Shown here piece after piece: positions 1 through 10,100 of a stretch of DNA of 64,000 nt (its first letter is position 1; each line of letters opens with the position of its first letter). The DNA lies in contig JBCBPW010000004.1 in the NCBI GenBank assembly GCA_039820545.1, forward strand, positions 114,180 to 178,179, written 5' to 3'. Below the pieces are notes generated by a model. The model did not search any database. It was not told where the DNA came from and saw only the letters and a program-made list of their open reading frames with translations. The DNA comes from JALEFZ01 sp039820545. Its GTDB lineage: Bacteria; Bacteroidota; Bacteroidia; J057. A program made the position numbers and the translations under genes.

Positions 1-665
1 TTCGCAATGAAAAAATTGATTTCGCCAACGAGCGTTTTGATACCTATCTCGAAGAGGCGCAAAATGATGTGGGTCCCAATGTGGAGGTAGAGGTCATCCT
101 TGAACCAGGACGTGCCGTCAACCAGATTTGTGAAGTCTGCGAGCGCATCGGAGCAGATTTGATCTTGATGGGAACTCGAGGTGCTGCCAGCCCATTTGAG
201 CAGATCTTGGGAAGTATCACCAATCAAGTGATCCAGCGTGCCGACGTACCCGTATTGGCGATCCCTGCAGAAGCCGTATACGAACCCCTAAGAGTGATGA
301 TGTATGCGATGGGAATAGAAGAGGCAGACTTCAAGGTACTTGCTCGCCTGAAAGAGATTGCAGATCTCCTCGGATCCAAAGTTATCTGTACACACGTCAA
401 AAAAGATACTGATACATGGGCCAGACTCGATCTTCAAATGCTCAACGAAATCTATCAGATGGAGAAAGAAGGGGAGATTGAGTTTTATGTTACCCAATTT
501 CACAATGTCATGCACGGTCTCCACAAATTTGTGACAGAACATCAGGTAGATTGGCTTGTCATGACGACCCACGAGAGTAGCCAGATTCGCCACCTCTTTG
601 ATCCTAGCTTGACGCGCCAGATGGTACTGTATACCGATGTGCCTTTGCTGGCCTTTCACGCCTAA
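1..665 (+). CDS. Universal stress protein, tandem Usp domains (5' partial)
   Basis: The reading frame is open from the left edge (first full codon at base 3) to a TAA at 663-665, so the N-terminus lies outside the window. The visible part holds the end of a first Usp domain with the ATP-binding pattern G-x2-G-x9-G-S (GTRG, nine residues, GS) followed by VPVLAIP, and then a second, degenerate Usp domain ending in DVPLLAFHA. Family knowledge: such proteins bind ATP and modulate stress survival in the cytoplasm. It is the first of three similar genes in a row, 47 bp before the next, probably co-transcribed with it. An internal GTG at 69 is not the start, because coding similarity continues upstream of it. 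Confidence 0.9.
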   Translation, partial: RNEKIDFANERFDTYLEEAQNDVGPNVEVEVILEPGRAVNQICEVCERIGADLILMGTRGAASPFEQILGSITNQVIQRADVPVLAIPAEAVYEPLRVMMYAMGIEEADFKVLARLKEIADLLGSKVICTHVKKDTDTWARLDLQMLNEIYQMEKEGEIEFYVTQFHNVMHGLHKFVTEHQVDWLVMTTHESSQIRHLFDPSLTRQMVLYTDVPLLAFHA

Positions 666-712
666 CTTCTTCCCTACCTCATCACTTCCTTTTACCCACA
701 AACGACGACAGA

Positions 713-1597
713 ATGAAAGCTAAGACATCTCATCAGGGACAAACCCGCCAAGCTCAGCCTGTGAAGAATATTCTGTTTCCCACAGATTTCTCTGAAGAAG
801 CCATGCGCGCTTTTGAGTTTGCTGTGGAAGTGGCGGACCAGCTTGGTGCCAATATCATCATCTATCATGCCTATCACTATGCTGTGACAGGAGAATTTTA
901 TGTGGTGCCAGAGTTGATTGAGCGTATACATGCAGAGATGAAAGACCAGGCACTGGTGGAATTTCAGGAATATGAAGCTCAGGCGCGTGCCAGAGTAGGG
1001 GCCAAGATGAAGCTGGCCTACAAAGTAGATCAGGATTTTGCGGTGGAAGGGATTCTGCGTGTCATCGAAGAGTCAAAGGCAGATCTGGTCATCATGGGGA
1101 CCAAAGGTGGAGAAAATATGTGGCAAAGATGGATGGGAAGTCTCACTTCTTTAGTGATCGAGCGTGCCGAAGTACCCGTATTGGCGGTGCCAGCTGAAAT
1201 TCTACAATTGCCTGTTCGTCATATCTTATATGCAACGAATTTTGAAGAACAAGATCAGCAGATTCCTTCTCTCGTTTCTACATTGGCACAGCAATTCAAT
1301 GCTGAGTTGACCTGCCTTCATATTCGTACGCTATCCGAGGTGGAGAAATCTCAGGCTTATCAGGAAGCATTTCAAAAGATGAAAGAGAGTGTCGGAGACC
1401 AAGTGACTGCTGAGTGTGTTGTGTTGCATGCAAAAGAACCCTGGCAAGGAATAGAAGAATATATGCAGCATCACCGAGTGGACCTTGTCGTCACACTGAC
1501 ACGTCATCATACGCTTCTAGAGCGCTTGTTCCAGCAAAGCTTGACAAGAGAAGCCGCCTTGAAATCCCAATGGCCTGTATTGGCCCTGAAATCTTAA
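713..1597 (+). CDS. Universal stress protein, tandem Usp domains
   Basis: This 294-aa protein has two Usp (PF00582) domains. The first starts at ILFPTDFSEEAMRAF (about residue 20) and ends with a complete nucleotide-binding pattern, GTKG, nine residues, GS, then VPVLAVP. The second (about 165-294) begins at HILYATNF and lacks the glycine motif. The start is ATG 713; a short basic N-terminal tail precedes the domain. It lies 47 bp after the first Usp gene and is followed by an intrinsic terminator, so the two form a likely transcription unit. Arrays of tandem-domain Usp genes beside CRP/FNR-type regulators are common in Bacteroidota; a role in starvation or oxygen stress is inferred. Confidence 0.9.
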   Translation: MKAKTSHQGQTRQAQPVKNILFPTDFSEEAMRAFEFAVEVADQLGANIIIYHAYHYAVTGEFYVVPELIERIHAEMKDQALVEFQEYEAQARARVGAKMKLAYKVDQDFAVEGILRVIEESKADLVIMGTKGGENMWQRWMGSLTSLVIERAEVPVLAVPAEILQLPVRHILYATNFEEQDQQIPSLVSTLAQQFNAELTCLHIRTLSEVEKSQAYQEAFQKMKESVGDQVTAECVVLHAKEPWQGIEEYMQHHRVDLVVTLTRHHTLLERLFQQSLTREAALKSQWPVLALKS

Positions 1598-1607
1598 TTG
1601 AAACTAT

Positions 1608-1636
1608 AAGGCTGTCGATGTACAGCCTTGCTTTTT
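1608..1636 (+). terminator. Intrinsic terminator after the second Usp gene
   Basis: A perfect 8-bp stem, AAGGCTGT (1608-1615) with ACAGCCTT (1622-1629), has a 6-nt loop and is followed by GCTTTTT. It sits 11 bp downstream of the Usp stop codon, so the next Usp gene probably has its own promoter. Confidence 0.8.
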
Positions 1637-1682
1637 GATATGTACCCTATACGTCTCATGGTCTCACTGGAAACTGATTTTT

Positions 1683-2564
1683 ATGCTTAAGTTATTGATC
1701 CCCATAGACTTTTCTGAATCCTCTACTGCTTCCTTGCGGCTGGGATTTGACTTGGCTCAGAAGATTCGTGCCGAGATTCATGTGATACATTGTTACGCCC
1801 CTTCCTTTTTAGAGCCCTATATGCCTTTGGCATTGGAGCACGCACTGAAAAAGGCAAAGGAGAAAGAAGCTATGGAAGTATTGCAATCATGGCTGGAAGA
1901 ACAAGAACTGCGCGCGCCACAGCATACGCCTGTATCCTACCATCTATTGCGTGGCAAAGCTCGCAGCATGATCCTATCATACGCCCAAAACTGGATGGCT
2001 GACCTCATCATCATGGGTACAGGTCAGACCTACCAAATTGGAAGTCTAGGTTCTACTGCGAAGCATATCTTGAGTGATTCCGAGATTCCCTTGATGATGA
2101 TCCCCTCAGGCTGGGATCTCAGTCAGATAGCGTCTATGCTGTATGCTACCCATACCCTGGAAGAAGACGTCCAAGCCATCAGCCGCGTCATGGATCTAGC
2201 AGAAGTTTATCAAGCCAAAGTTGATTGCATCCAGATGAATCCTGTCTCCAATGGGACGTATCAGCTTGAGATTCTCAAACAAGCATTTAAGCAGGAAGTA
2301 GAAGATGGAAAGCTAGGTTTTCGCAGAGTGGAGGAAGAAGATATGGTAAATGGCCTACTAGCTGTCTTGGAGAATCAAGAGGTCGATCTTTTGGCTATGT
2401 GTAAGCATCAAAAAAGTCTTTGGGACAAATGGTTTGGAGAAGACAATATTGAAAAATTAAGGAAATATACACCAATTCCCATTTGGATTATTCCTCACTT
2501 GACACAGGGAAAGGATTTGCATGAGATCAAGTCATGGAACTTTAGACGGCCTTTTGCCATTTGA
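1683..2564 (+). CDS. Universal stress protein, tandem Usp domains, divergent
   Basis: A 293-aa tandem Usp protein. ATG 1683 (MLKLLIPIDFSES) is chosen because the Usp fold begins immediately after it; a TTG at 1635 would add 16 residues with no family similarity. The first domain runs to about residue 145. Its nucleotide motif is weakened: MGTGQTYQIGSLGST replaces the second glycine of the G-x2-G pattern, so ATP binding may be lost or altered. The second domain starts at SMLYATHTLEEDV. It follows the terminator at 1608-1636 and precedes the PAS kinase by 168 bp, so it may be transcribed alone. Confidence 0.85.
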   Translation: MLKLLIPIDFSESSTASLRLGFDLAQKIRAEIHVIHCYAPSFLEPYMPLALEHALKKAKEKEAMEVLQSWLEEQELRAPQHTPVSYHLLRGKARSMILSYAQNWMADLIIMGTGQTYQIGSLGSTAKHILSDSEIPLMMIPSGWDLSQIASMLYATHTLEEDVQAISRVMDLAEVYQAKVDCIQMNPVSNGTYQLEILKQAFKQEVEDGKLGFRRVEEEDMVNGLLAVLENQEVDLLAMCKHQKSLWDKWFGEDNIEKLRKYTPIPIWIIPHLTQGKDLHEIKSWNFRRPFAI

Positions 2565-2732
2565 TCTACCATCAACCCATATTTCAAGAGTTCAATGCGT
2601 CATGAATGTACCAAGTTTTTTCTTTTCCCATTTTAATGAAGAAAATATCATATTTAATATTTATAATATACAGCATCAACTCGAGAATGGTCATCTTGTT
2701 GTATAAAGGTCATCATTCTGTTTTTGAAGACT

Positions 2733-4274
2733 ATGAATCAAACTCCATTGCATCAGGACTCATTTTTTGGACAAATATTCGACCAGACGATCGAAGGTTT
2801 ATTGGTGGCGGATGCGCAGGGCTCAATTGTGGATGCAAATGAAGCCTGCTTGCACATGTTTGGCTACGCCTCAAAATCAGATTTAAAGGGAAAAAAAATC
2901 GATATTTTGATTCCTATAAGACTACATGATCGGCATCAGGGACATTTTGAGACGTATACCCAATCACCTTCACCTCGTCCCATCAAGAAAAGTCCAGAAA
3001 TCTGGGGTCTCAGGAAAGATGGACATGAATTTCCCCTCGAAATCAGCCTCAGCCCCGTCAACATCCAAGGGGAAAAGTATACATTGGCCTATCTCATTGA
3101 TGTTTCAGAAAGGTATCTCCTGAATCGAAGTATACAGGAAGGTGAGGCATTGCTTCAAGCAATTATAGAGACGGCAGTAGATGGCATCATCACCATAGAT
3201 AGAAAAGGCAAGGTGGAATCCATGAATCCTGCTGCTGCTCGACTATTTGGTTATGAACCTGAAGAAGTCATTGGGAACAATGTCACTATGCTCATGCCTG
3301 AGCCTTACCATAGTGAGCATGACGGCTACCTAAAAAACTATCATCGCACAGGGATTGGTAAGATCATCGGGATCGGGCGTGAGGTAAAAGGAAGGCGAAA
3401 AGATGGGCGCGTTTTTCCTTTTAGCTTGAGTATTAGTAAGGTAGAGTTTCATGATAGACAGATCTATACAGGGATTATCCATGATATTTCGGCGATGAAG
3501 GAGGCAGAGGAAAAGTTGAGACAGTATGCCAGAGACCTAGAAAGAAGCAATCGAGAGTTAGAAGATTTTGCCTATGTGTCGAGTCATGATCTTCAGGAGC
3601 CGTTGCGTAAAATACAGGCATTTGGGGACTGGTTGAGAGAGCGAGAGCAAGAAAAGTTTAGTGAGAAAGGGCAGGATTATCTTAATCGAATGCTCAATGC
3701 AGCTGAGCGTTTGCAGCAATTGATCAATGACCTCTTGACTTACTCACGTGTCTCCACACAGGCGCAACCCTTCCGACCTGTAGACCTCAATGAAGTATTG
3801 GCAGGCGTCCTCTCAGATTTGGAACTCATGATCAAGCGTCAAGAGGCTACAATTGTATATGATGATCTTCCCACGATTGAGGCGGAAGCTACTCAAATCA
3901 GACAGGTATTGCAGAATCTTTTGTCCAATGCCATGAAGTTTCGACATACCGATCGCCCACCCATGATTACAATTCGTAGGGAGGAAGGCATGATCGATGG
4001 AGAGTATCCAGGCGTGATATTGCATATCCAAGACAATGGGATAGGATTTGATCCTAAGTACAGAGAGAAAATATTTTCTATTTTTCAACGCTTGGATGGG
4101 AGAAAATATGAGGGATCAGGTATAGGGCTGGCCATTGTAAAGCGCATTGTCAATCGTCATAAAGGCCTCATAACGGTAAGCAGTGAATTGGGAAAGGGAT
4201 CGACCTTTTCTATGGCCTTACCCTATCAACAAATCTACCCATCCGAACAATCTGAAGTAAAAAAATATGAATAA
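2733..4274 (+). CDS. PAS-PAS sensor histidine kinase
   Basis: A 513-aa soluble kinase. Two PAS domains (about 10-125 and 135-255) precede a short coiled coil (LRQYARDLERSNRELEDF), a HisKA dimerisation domain with the phosphorylated histidine H285 in SSHDLQEPLRKI, and a HATPase_c domain with an N box (LQNLLSNAMKF), DNGIGF and GSGIGLAI. No transmembrane helix is visible, so the ligand or cofactor sensed by the PAS domains is cytoplasmic. The H-box style matches phytochrome-like kinases that pair with Rcp1-type regulators. Start: ATG 2733 rather than TTG 2724. Its last 8 bases overlap the next gene, an Rcp1-like regulator, which indicates translational coupling and a cognate pair. Confidence 0.92.
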   Translation: MNQTPLHQDSFFGQIFDQTIEGLLVADAQGSIVDANEACLHMFGYASKSDLKGKKIDILIPIRLHDRHQGHFETYTQSPSPRPIKKSPEIWGLRKDGHEFPLEISLSPVNIQGEKYTLAYLIDVSERYLLNRSIQEGEALLQAIIETAVDGIITIDRKGKVESMNPAAARLFGYEPEEVIGNNVTMLMPEPYHSEHDGYLKNYHRTGIGKIIGIGREVKGRRKDGRVFPFSLSISKVEFHDRQIYTGIIHDISAMKEAEEKLRQYARDLERSNRELEDFAYVSSHDLQEPLRKIQAFGDWLREREQEKFSEKGQDYLNRMLNAAERLQQLINDLLTYSRVSTQAQPFRPVDLNEVLAGVLSDLELMIKRQEATIVYDDLPTIEAEATQIRQVLQNLLSNAMKFRHTDRPPMITIRREEGMIDGEYPGVILHIQDNGIGFDPKYREKIFSIFQRLDGRKYEGSGIGLAIVKRIVNRHKGLITVSSELGKGSTFSMALPYQQIYPSEQSEVKKYE

Positions 4275-4722
4275 TCCTCAAGTTATATCTATTCTGGTTG
4301 CTGAAGACGATGAAGAAGATCGGATGCTTCTCATGGATGCTATGCAAGAGGGGAGGCTGCGCAACAGCATGACCTTTGTGCATGATGGAGAGCAACTATT
4401 AGATTATTTGGCAGGTAGGGGAGTCTACGAAGACAGAAAAACCTATCCGATGCCAGGGCTGATTCTGCTCGATCTTAACCTTCCAAGGATAGATGGGAGA
4501 GAAGCTTTGAAAGTCATAAAAGAACACATACAATGGCGTCGTATTCCTGTGATCATTTTGACTACTTCTCAGGCAGAACAAGACATCCTGAAAAGTTATG
4601 ATCTAGGTGTCAATAGTTTCATTACCAAGCCTGTAACCTTCGATGGCTTAGTGGAAGTGACACGTACGTTACAGCGTTATTGGTTTGAGATTGTGGCCTT
4701 GCCCAAGCAGGCACGTCAATAA
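4267..4722 (+). CDS. Rcp1-like single-domain response regulator
   Basis: A 151-aa receiver domain with no output domain. The acidic pocket is AEDDEED (residues 13-19), the phosphoacceptor is D69 in LLDLNLPRIDG, the switch threonine lies in ILTTSQ, and the conserved lysine is in TKPV. The loop between strand 2 and strand 3 (AGRGVYEDRKTY) is the extended type seen in Rcp1 regulators of phytochrome kinases. It overlaps the 3' end of the PAS kinase by 8 nt. A single-domain regulator here would relay phosphate or act by protein contact; the REC-kinase encoded 15 bp downstream and the REC-CRP protein after it are the obvious partners, by inference. Confidence 0.93.
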   Translation: MNNPQVISILVAEDDEEDRMLLMDAMQEGRLRNSMTFVHDGEQLLDYLAGRGVYEDRKTYPMPGLILLDLNLPRIDGREALKVIKEHIQWRRIPVIILTTSQAEQDILKSYDLGVNSFITKPVTFDGLVEVTRTLQRYWFEIVALPKQARQ

Positions 4723-4737
4723 ATATGTTTAGCTAGT

Positions 4738-6012
4738 ATGCATACACCTCAATATTTCACCCGAGTAGAAGCGATTGCCATTCTCTTAATTGATGATGAC
4801 GAGGATGATTATTTGATCACGCGTGATCTGGTGGAGGACATCAATCATCAACATTATACCCTAGACTGGGTGTCAGGATATGAGCAGGCCAAAGAGTGGT
4901 TGAGGAGAGATATGCATCAAGTATATCTTGTAGACTACCGATTGGGAAGACAGACAGGATTAGACTTATTAGCTTATGCCCAACAACACGGCGTTGAAAC
5001 GCCCATCATTCTTTTGACAGGGCAAGGAGACTTTGAAGTAGATCAGCTGGCCATGACCTCGGGTGCCTCAGACTACCTGATCAAAAAAGACTTGACAGCA
5101 GATCGATTGGAGCGTGCCATTCGGTACAGCATCCAGCAGGCCTCCAACCTCAAAAAGATTCGCCATCTGAATCAGGATCTGGAAAAACGTGTGGAGGCTC
5201 GAACAGAGGCATTGGCTATGGCTGTCAAGGATCTGGAACGGCAGATTGCAGAAAATCACAAGAAAGAACAAGCCCTGAGAAAGAGTCAGGCAGAACTCCG
5301 AGTCGCCCTCACCAAGGAGCAGCAGCTCAATGAGATGAAATCTCGATTTGTTTCTATGGCATCCCATGAGTTTCGTACACCTCTGGCTACGATTCTTTCT
5401 TCGATCTCCTTGATTGACAAGTATGAGCTGGCTGAGCATGCCGATCGCCGTAAGAAACACATTGAGCGCATCAAGTCCAATGTACATGCCTTGACGACAA
5501 TCTTGAATGACTTCCTGTCTATCTCAAAATTGGAAGAAGGTAAAGTTTCTAGCCACGAGGGGCTTGTCAATCTCAAGGATAATCTGCAAGAAGTATTGGA
5601 AGAAATGCAGACCCAGACCAAGAAAGGCCAGCAGATCAAGCTGCAATATCAAACAGATCAGGACATTGTCTTTCTAGATGGCCAAATCATGCGAAACATT
5701 CTCAATAACCTGCTTTCCAATGCCATCAAGTATTCACCTGAAAACTCAGAGGTACTCGTTTCTGCCATTTTAGCGGAAGGAATACTTACTTTGAATGTAG
5801 AAGATCAGGGAATCGGCATTCCCGAAGACGAGCAAACGCATTTGTTTGAGAGATTTTTTCGCGCACGCAATGTCGTCAACATCCAAGGCACAGGCTTGGG
5901 TTTGAGCATTGTCAAACGATACGTAGAATTACTACACGGAACCATAGATTTTCGTAGCATACCCAACGAGGGGACTACTTTCATCATTACTTTACCCATA
6001 AAGACTCCCTAG
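4738..6012 (+). CDS. Receiver-histidine kinase hybrid
   Basis: A 424-aa protein with an N-terminal receiver (about 12-130; acidic DDDEDD, phosphoacceptor D66 in LVDYRLG, lysine in LIKKD), a coiled-coil linker (about 140-195, many Glu/Lys/Gln), HisKA with H210 in SMASHEFRTPLATIL, and HATPase_c with NNLLSNAIKYSP, VEDQGIGIPEDE and GTGLGLSIVKRYVE. There is no input sensor and no membrane segment, so the kinase is probably controlled by phosphorylation of its own receiver. That makes it a mid-chain component of a phosphorelay. It lies between the Rcp1-like gene and the REC-CRP gene with 15 bp and 1 bp gaps, so all four are very likely one operon. Confidence 0.92.
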   Translation: MHTPQYFTRVEAIAILLIDDDEDDYLITRDLVEDINHQHYTLDWVSGYEQAKEWLRRDMHQVYLVDYRLGRQTGLDLLAYAQQHGVETPIILLTGQGDFEVDQLAMTSGASDYLIKKDLTADRLERAIRYSIQQASNLKKIRHLNQDLEKRVEARTEALAMAVKDLERQIAENHKKEQALRKSQAELRVALTKEQQLNEMKSRFVSMASHEFRTPLATILSSISLIDKYELAEHADRRKKHIERIKSNVHALTTILNDFLSISKLEEGKVSSHEGLVNLKDNLQEVLEEMQTQTKKGQQIKLQYQTDQDIVFLDGQIMRNILNNLLSNAIKYSPENSEVLVSAILAEGILTLNVEDQGIGIPEDEQTHLFERFFRARNVVNIQGTGLGLSIVKRYVELLHGTIDFRSIPNEGTTFIITLPIKTP

Positions 6013-6013
6013 C

Positions 6014-7072
6014 ATGAAAAAGATATTGTTGATCGAAGACAACCAGGAGATGCGGGAAAATACGGCTGAAATTCTGGAACTCGCGGGTTTTGATGTCAAA
6101 ACCGCAGAGGATGGAAAAAAAGGAGTCGCAATTGCGAATAGAGAGGAAATGGACCTCGTCATTTGTGATGTCATGATGCCTGAGTTAGACGGATATGGTG
6201 TCCTGCACATGATGAGCCGCAATCCCAAAACAGCCAAAATTCCTTTTATCTTCCTGACTGCCAAGGCTGAAAAGACTGATTTTCGCAAGGGGATGAACCT
6301 CGGCGCGGATGATTATATAACCAAGCCGTTTGATGATCTTGAACTGCTCGATGCAATCGAAGTGCGACTACGCAAAACTGAACACCTCCAGCAGGAGTTT
6401 TCACGAGATGCAGAAGGCATCACCAATTTTATCAGTGAAGTCAAAGGGCAAACAGCCCTGAACGAACTCTCTCACAATCGCGAAAGCCGATATTATCGAG
6501 AGAAAGACTTGATCTATCAAGAAAATAGTTTTCCTCAGGCACTATTTTTCATTCAAAAAGGAAAGGTAAAGACCTTCAAAACCAATGAAGATGCCAAGGA
6601 ATACATTACAGGACTTCATAAGAAGGGAGACTTCCTGGGGTACCATGCACTCTTGGCCAATACCTCTTTTCCAGAGTCTGCTAAAGCACTGGAGGATACA
6701 GAGATTTTGGTCATCCCTAAAGAAGACTTCTTCACGCTGGTATATAGCAATCGAGACGTCTCACATCGCTTCATCCGACTGCTCGCCAATGATCTAGAAG
6801 AAAAGGAGGAGCAACTCCTTCACCTTGCCTACGATACTGTGCGCAAGCGCGTAGCCGATGCCCTGTTGTTGCTTCAGAAGCGCTATCAAGATCCTGAGGA
6901 AGCCCAGTTTGCCATGCCCATCTCTCGTGAAAATCTGGCGAGCTTGGTTGGGACAGCCAAAGAGTCTGTCATTCGGGTACTCTCCGAGTTCAAGGGCGAC
7001 GGTCTGATCACAACACAGCAAAGTGAGATCAAAATCCTGAATACAGAGGGACTAGAACGCATCCGATATTGA
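6014..7072 (+). CDS. Response regulator with cNMP-binding and CRP-type HTH domains
   Basis: A 352-aa transcription factor. The receiver (1-125) has D52 in ICDVMMPELDG, T in FLTAKAE and K in TKPFDDLE. A cyclic-nucleotide-binding-like beta barrel follows (about 150-265; QENSFPQALFFIQKGKVKTF), and then a CRP/FNR winged helix (about 275-352) whose recognition helix lies near SLVGTAKESVIRVLSEF. The order REC-cNMP-HTH_Crp replaces small-molecule control of a CRP protein with phosphorylation. It starts 1 bp after the stop of the REC-kinase and is the only DNA-binding protein of the operon, so it is the probable output of the whole cascade. Usp genes nearby are plausible targets (inference). Confidence 0.92.
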   Translation: MKKILLIEDNQEMRENTAEILELAGFDVKTAEDGKKGVAIANREEMDLVICDVMMPELDGYGVLHMMSRNPKTAKIPFIFLTAKAEKTDFRKGMNLGADDYITKPFDDLELLDAIEVRLRKTEHLQQEFSRDAEGITNFISEVKGQTALNELSHNRESRYYREKDLIYQENSFPQALFFIQKGKVKTFKTNEDAKEYITGLHKKGDFLGYHALLANTSFPESAKALEDTEILVIPKEDFFTLVYSNRDVSHRFIRLLANDLEEKEEQLLHLAYDTVRKRVADALLLLQKRYQDPEEAQFAMPISRENLASLVGTAKESVIRVLSEFKGDGLITTQQSEIKILNTEGLERIRY

Positions 7073-7114
7073 GGGAGCTGTGGAAGAATCCTTTTTGTAA
7101 GAGAAAGGGTAGAT

Positions 7115-7156
7115 AAGAATATGCGTGCTTCTTTACAGGAGGCACGCATAATTCTT
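7115..7156. terminator. Bidirectional terminator between convergent genes
   Basis: ATGCGTGC (7121-7128) pairs perfectly with GCACGCAT (7142-7149) across a 13-nt loop; the flanks AGAAT and AATTCT extend the stem imperfectly. TTCTTTTC follows on the plus strand and ATTCTTATC on the minus strand. It lies between the convergent REC-CRP and propeller genes. Confidence 0.7.
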
Positions 7157-7175
7157 TTCGTAACTAAAGCATCAA

Positions 7176-10100
7176 TTATCTTATCCAAAAGAACTTTCTA
7201 TGTAGGTATGCATTCGGAGTTTGGATCTGAAGAATATATAGACCATTAGCGAGATGGGAAAGGGGAATTTCCTGACGATGCAAGTGCCCCTTTATGTGCG
7301 CGTGGACCTTGCCATCTAGACCTATAAGCTGAATACTTCCCTGCGTAGCAGTAGGGGCGGACTGCTCGACGATGAGCTGTTCATGTGTACCGTCTACCTC
7401 GATATTCCATCTGCCATTGGGTTGAGAATCGAGAGAAGTTTCTACCTCTTGTGAGACAGGAATCGCCGTTTCTAGCATCTGGACAGGAACTTCCTCTCCA
7501 TTTTGGCGCATCATGAATGCAGACTGAACGCGCAGTTTTAATGTATCTGTCAGTAGATCCTTTCCTGAAATATCATCTATCATGATGATACGGAGGCGGG
7601 CAATTTTTCCATATCCACTTTGGTTGATTTGGTTGATGCGGCTAAGTCCCATCGAAACTTTGCCTTCTGAGTAGAAGTCCTTGTCTATCGTGATTAGGTC
7701 GGTATTCTTTTGCCCCAGCCAACTACCCGTATAACTAAACCAAATCTTGCCAGAATCTACCAACGAGGGATCATAACTGATATCAAATCCCAATCCGTAG
7801 ACCTCAGTGGCGGGAAGGCTGTCTGTACCCAACATCACATCTAGTATGAGGGTATCCCCTGCTTGCACAGGTGCGTTTTGAGGTTGAAGATAGATCGGAA
7901 CGCCTGATTGGGATAGGTTGCCTGAAGGTCGGTTGTGCATCAAGCCAAAGTTAAGGTTAACCCCCAGCGTATCATCGAAATCTACCAAACCAGAACCGTC
8001 TGTGTCCGAGAAGGCGTAGTCTGTACCATTGGGAAGCTGGCTGAACCAAAGGGGCGTGTACTGTCCCAGCCAGCTGAGGCTCGGATTGGGGCGAGGCGTG
8101 CCTGTGCTGCCAAAAGCTTGTCCCAAGGCAAGGATATCGAAATTATTGGCGATGCCATCATCGTTTGCATCTCCAGGCCATATCGAATCGGCATACGTGA
8201 TCGTCGCCAATTGATTGCCAGATGAGTGCCACAGTTGTCCACCGGGAGAGAAGACAATTTTTTGTATGCTATCCCACATTTGAGAAGTACCAAAAGTCGC
8301 ATTCTCCAGCTCCGTCCAATTGGTATCATCAAAGTAAAAGAGGGATTGATAAGGCTGAGTGATCCATTTACGACCAAATTCATCCAGGATGACATCCGTG
8401 ACGCCCATAAAACTGATGGGGGAGTTGGTACTATTATAGTAGGTAGGGGCAATACCGTCATAAGCGACTAGGCCATCGTATGTACCGATCCATAGCACAT
8501 CGTTCTGGTCTATCTGAATGTCAAAAGGATCATAGTTTGTAGGGTAAAAATAGTTGGGTACTAACCCTGTAAGAGAGAGCTGAAAGGCGGTCCCATCGTA
8601 GGAATAAAGATTGCCTTGATAATCAACACACCAAATCTTGCCTTGGTTGTCCCCTTCTACCACCCCTATCTCGTCAGAGCTGAGGGCGGAGTTGGCGGTA
8701 TTAAATACTGTCCATGCAGTCCCATCAAATCGCCAAAGCCCATCTTCCAAGGAAGCAATCCAAAGCACATCATTGTCATCCATATACCCATCTATCATGA
8801 CGATATCGCTAGGGAGAGGGGTATTGGTGTGATCATAAATCGTATAGCTTATCCCATCGAAATAGACAACCGCATGGGTGGGAGATCCTGCAAGAATCCA
8901 TGAACCTCCATTGCTGTCCCAGACCACATCATGGACCATCTCTGTCGCTAGATCCAGATATACCCATTGATTTGCGTCTCTATACACGGTTTTGGGGCTG
9001 CCTGCATAGAGTCCAAAAATGGGAATGAGCCACGGGCGACCTTGAGGATCAATTCTGAGGTCCCTTGTATCGCTAGGTCTGGCTTGTAATGTAGGTTCCG
9101 TATGGGCCCAGTTTGTCCCATCAAATATCGAGAGGGTTGAACTCAATTGGGCAGTTGTGTAGAATGAATGGTAGTCTATATAGACCTCCCCATTGACGGT
9201 ATCAGATGCCAGATGTTCGATTTCGTCCAAGAGAAGGCCACTATTGGCCGAATTGTATAAAGTCCATGTGGTCCCATCGTAGTAATAAAGGCCATCAGAA
9301 GAGGCAACCCATAGTTTTTGTCCACCAGCACTTTGTATATCGTAAAAGTAATTGGCTGTAAGTGCAGAAACGCTACCCCACACCCCATTTTCAAATGTAA
9401 TGAGTCCATCAAGGTTGGTGGTGATGTAGACTTTACTGCCTGGCGTGACACACATATTGGTAGGATAGCGGCTGGTAGGAGCCGTAAAGTAGGACCAACT
9501 CTGACCGTCATAGTGGTACAGTCTCAGATTGCTCGCCAATACATTTGCTACAGCCCAGATGTGCCCATTGTGGTCGGCATATATATCGCGAATTTGGCCT
9601 GGAGTTGAAAGATTGAGTATGTTTTCTACATCAAATTCTGTCCATGTAGCCCCATCATAAGAGACAATCTTACCTCCATAGTCTCCGATCCACAGGATAT
9701 CATTGTCATCTACACAAAGTGTATTGGGCCAGAGATCGGGTAATCCCACGCTAGGCAAGTTGAAAATAGTCCATGATTGAGTATTTGCCTCATATTTGCC
9801 CAGCGCAAAATCATACAATCCATCTCTCCCTTCGACCCATATATCACCATTGGAGGTGGCTACTGCAGGTGAGCCATCTGCCCCTCTGAGCTGGAAATCA
9901 CTGTTGAGCATGTTCCAGTATTGATCCTGGATCGGATTGCGATAGGTGATGCCCTGTGCATACTGAATCCATAATCCACTGATTGGGTGAAAGGAGAGGT
10001 TTCTGATAGGAAGATCAGGCAGGCCCAAGGTCGTCATGTTAAAACAGCCATCAGGCCCACAATAGTCGAGTGTGCTGTTATCAAGATCGTCACAATCTGC

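Noticed and set aside
288..701. A 137-codon minus-strand frame over the first Usp gene
   Set aside because: Shadow of a conserved Usp coding sequence; no independent evidence.
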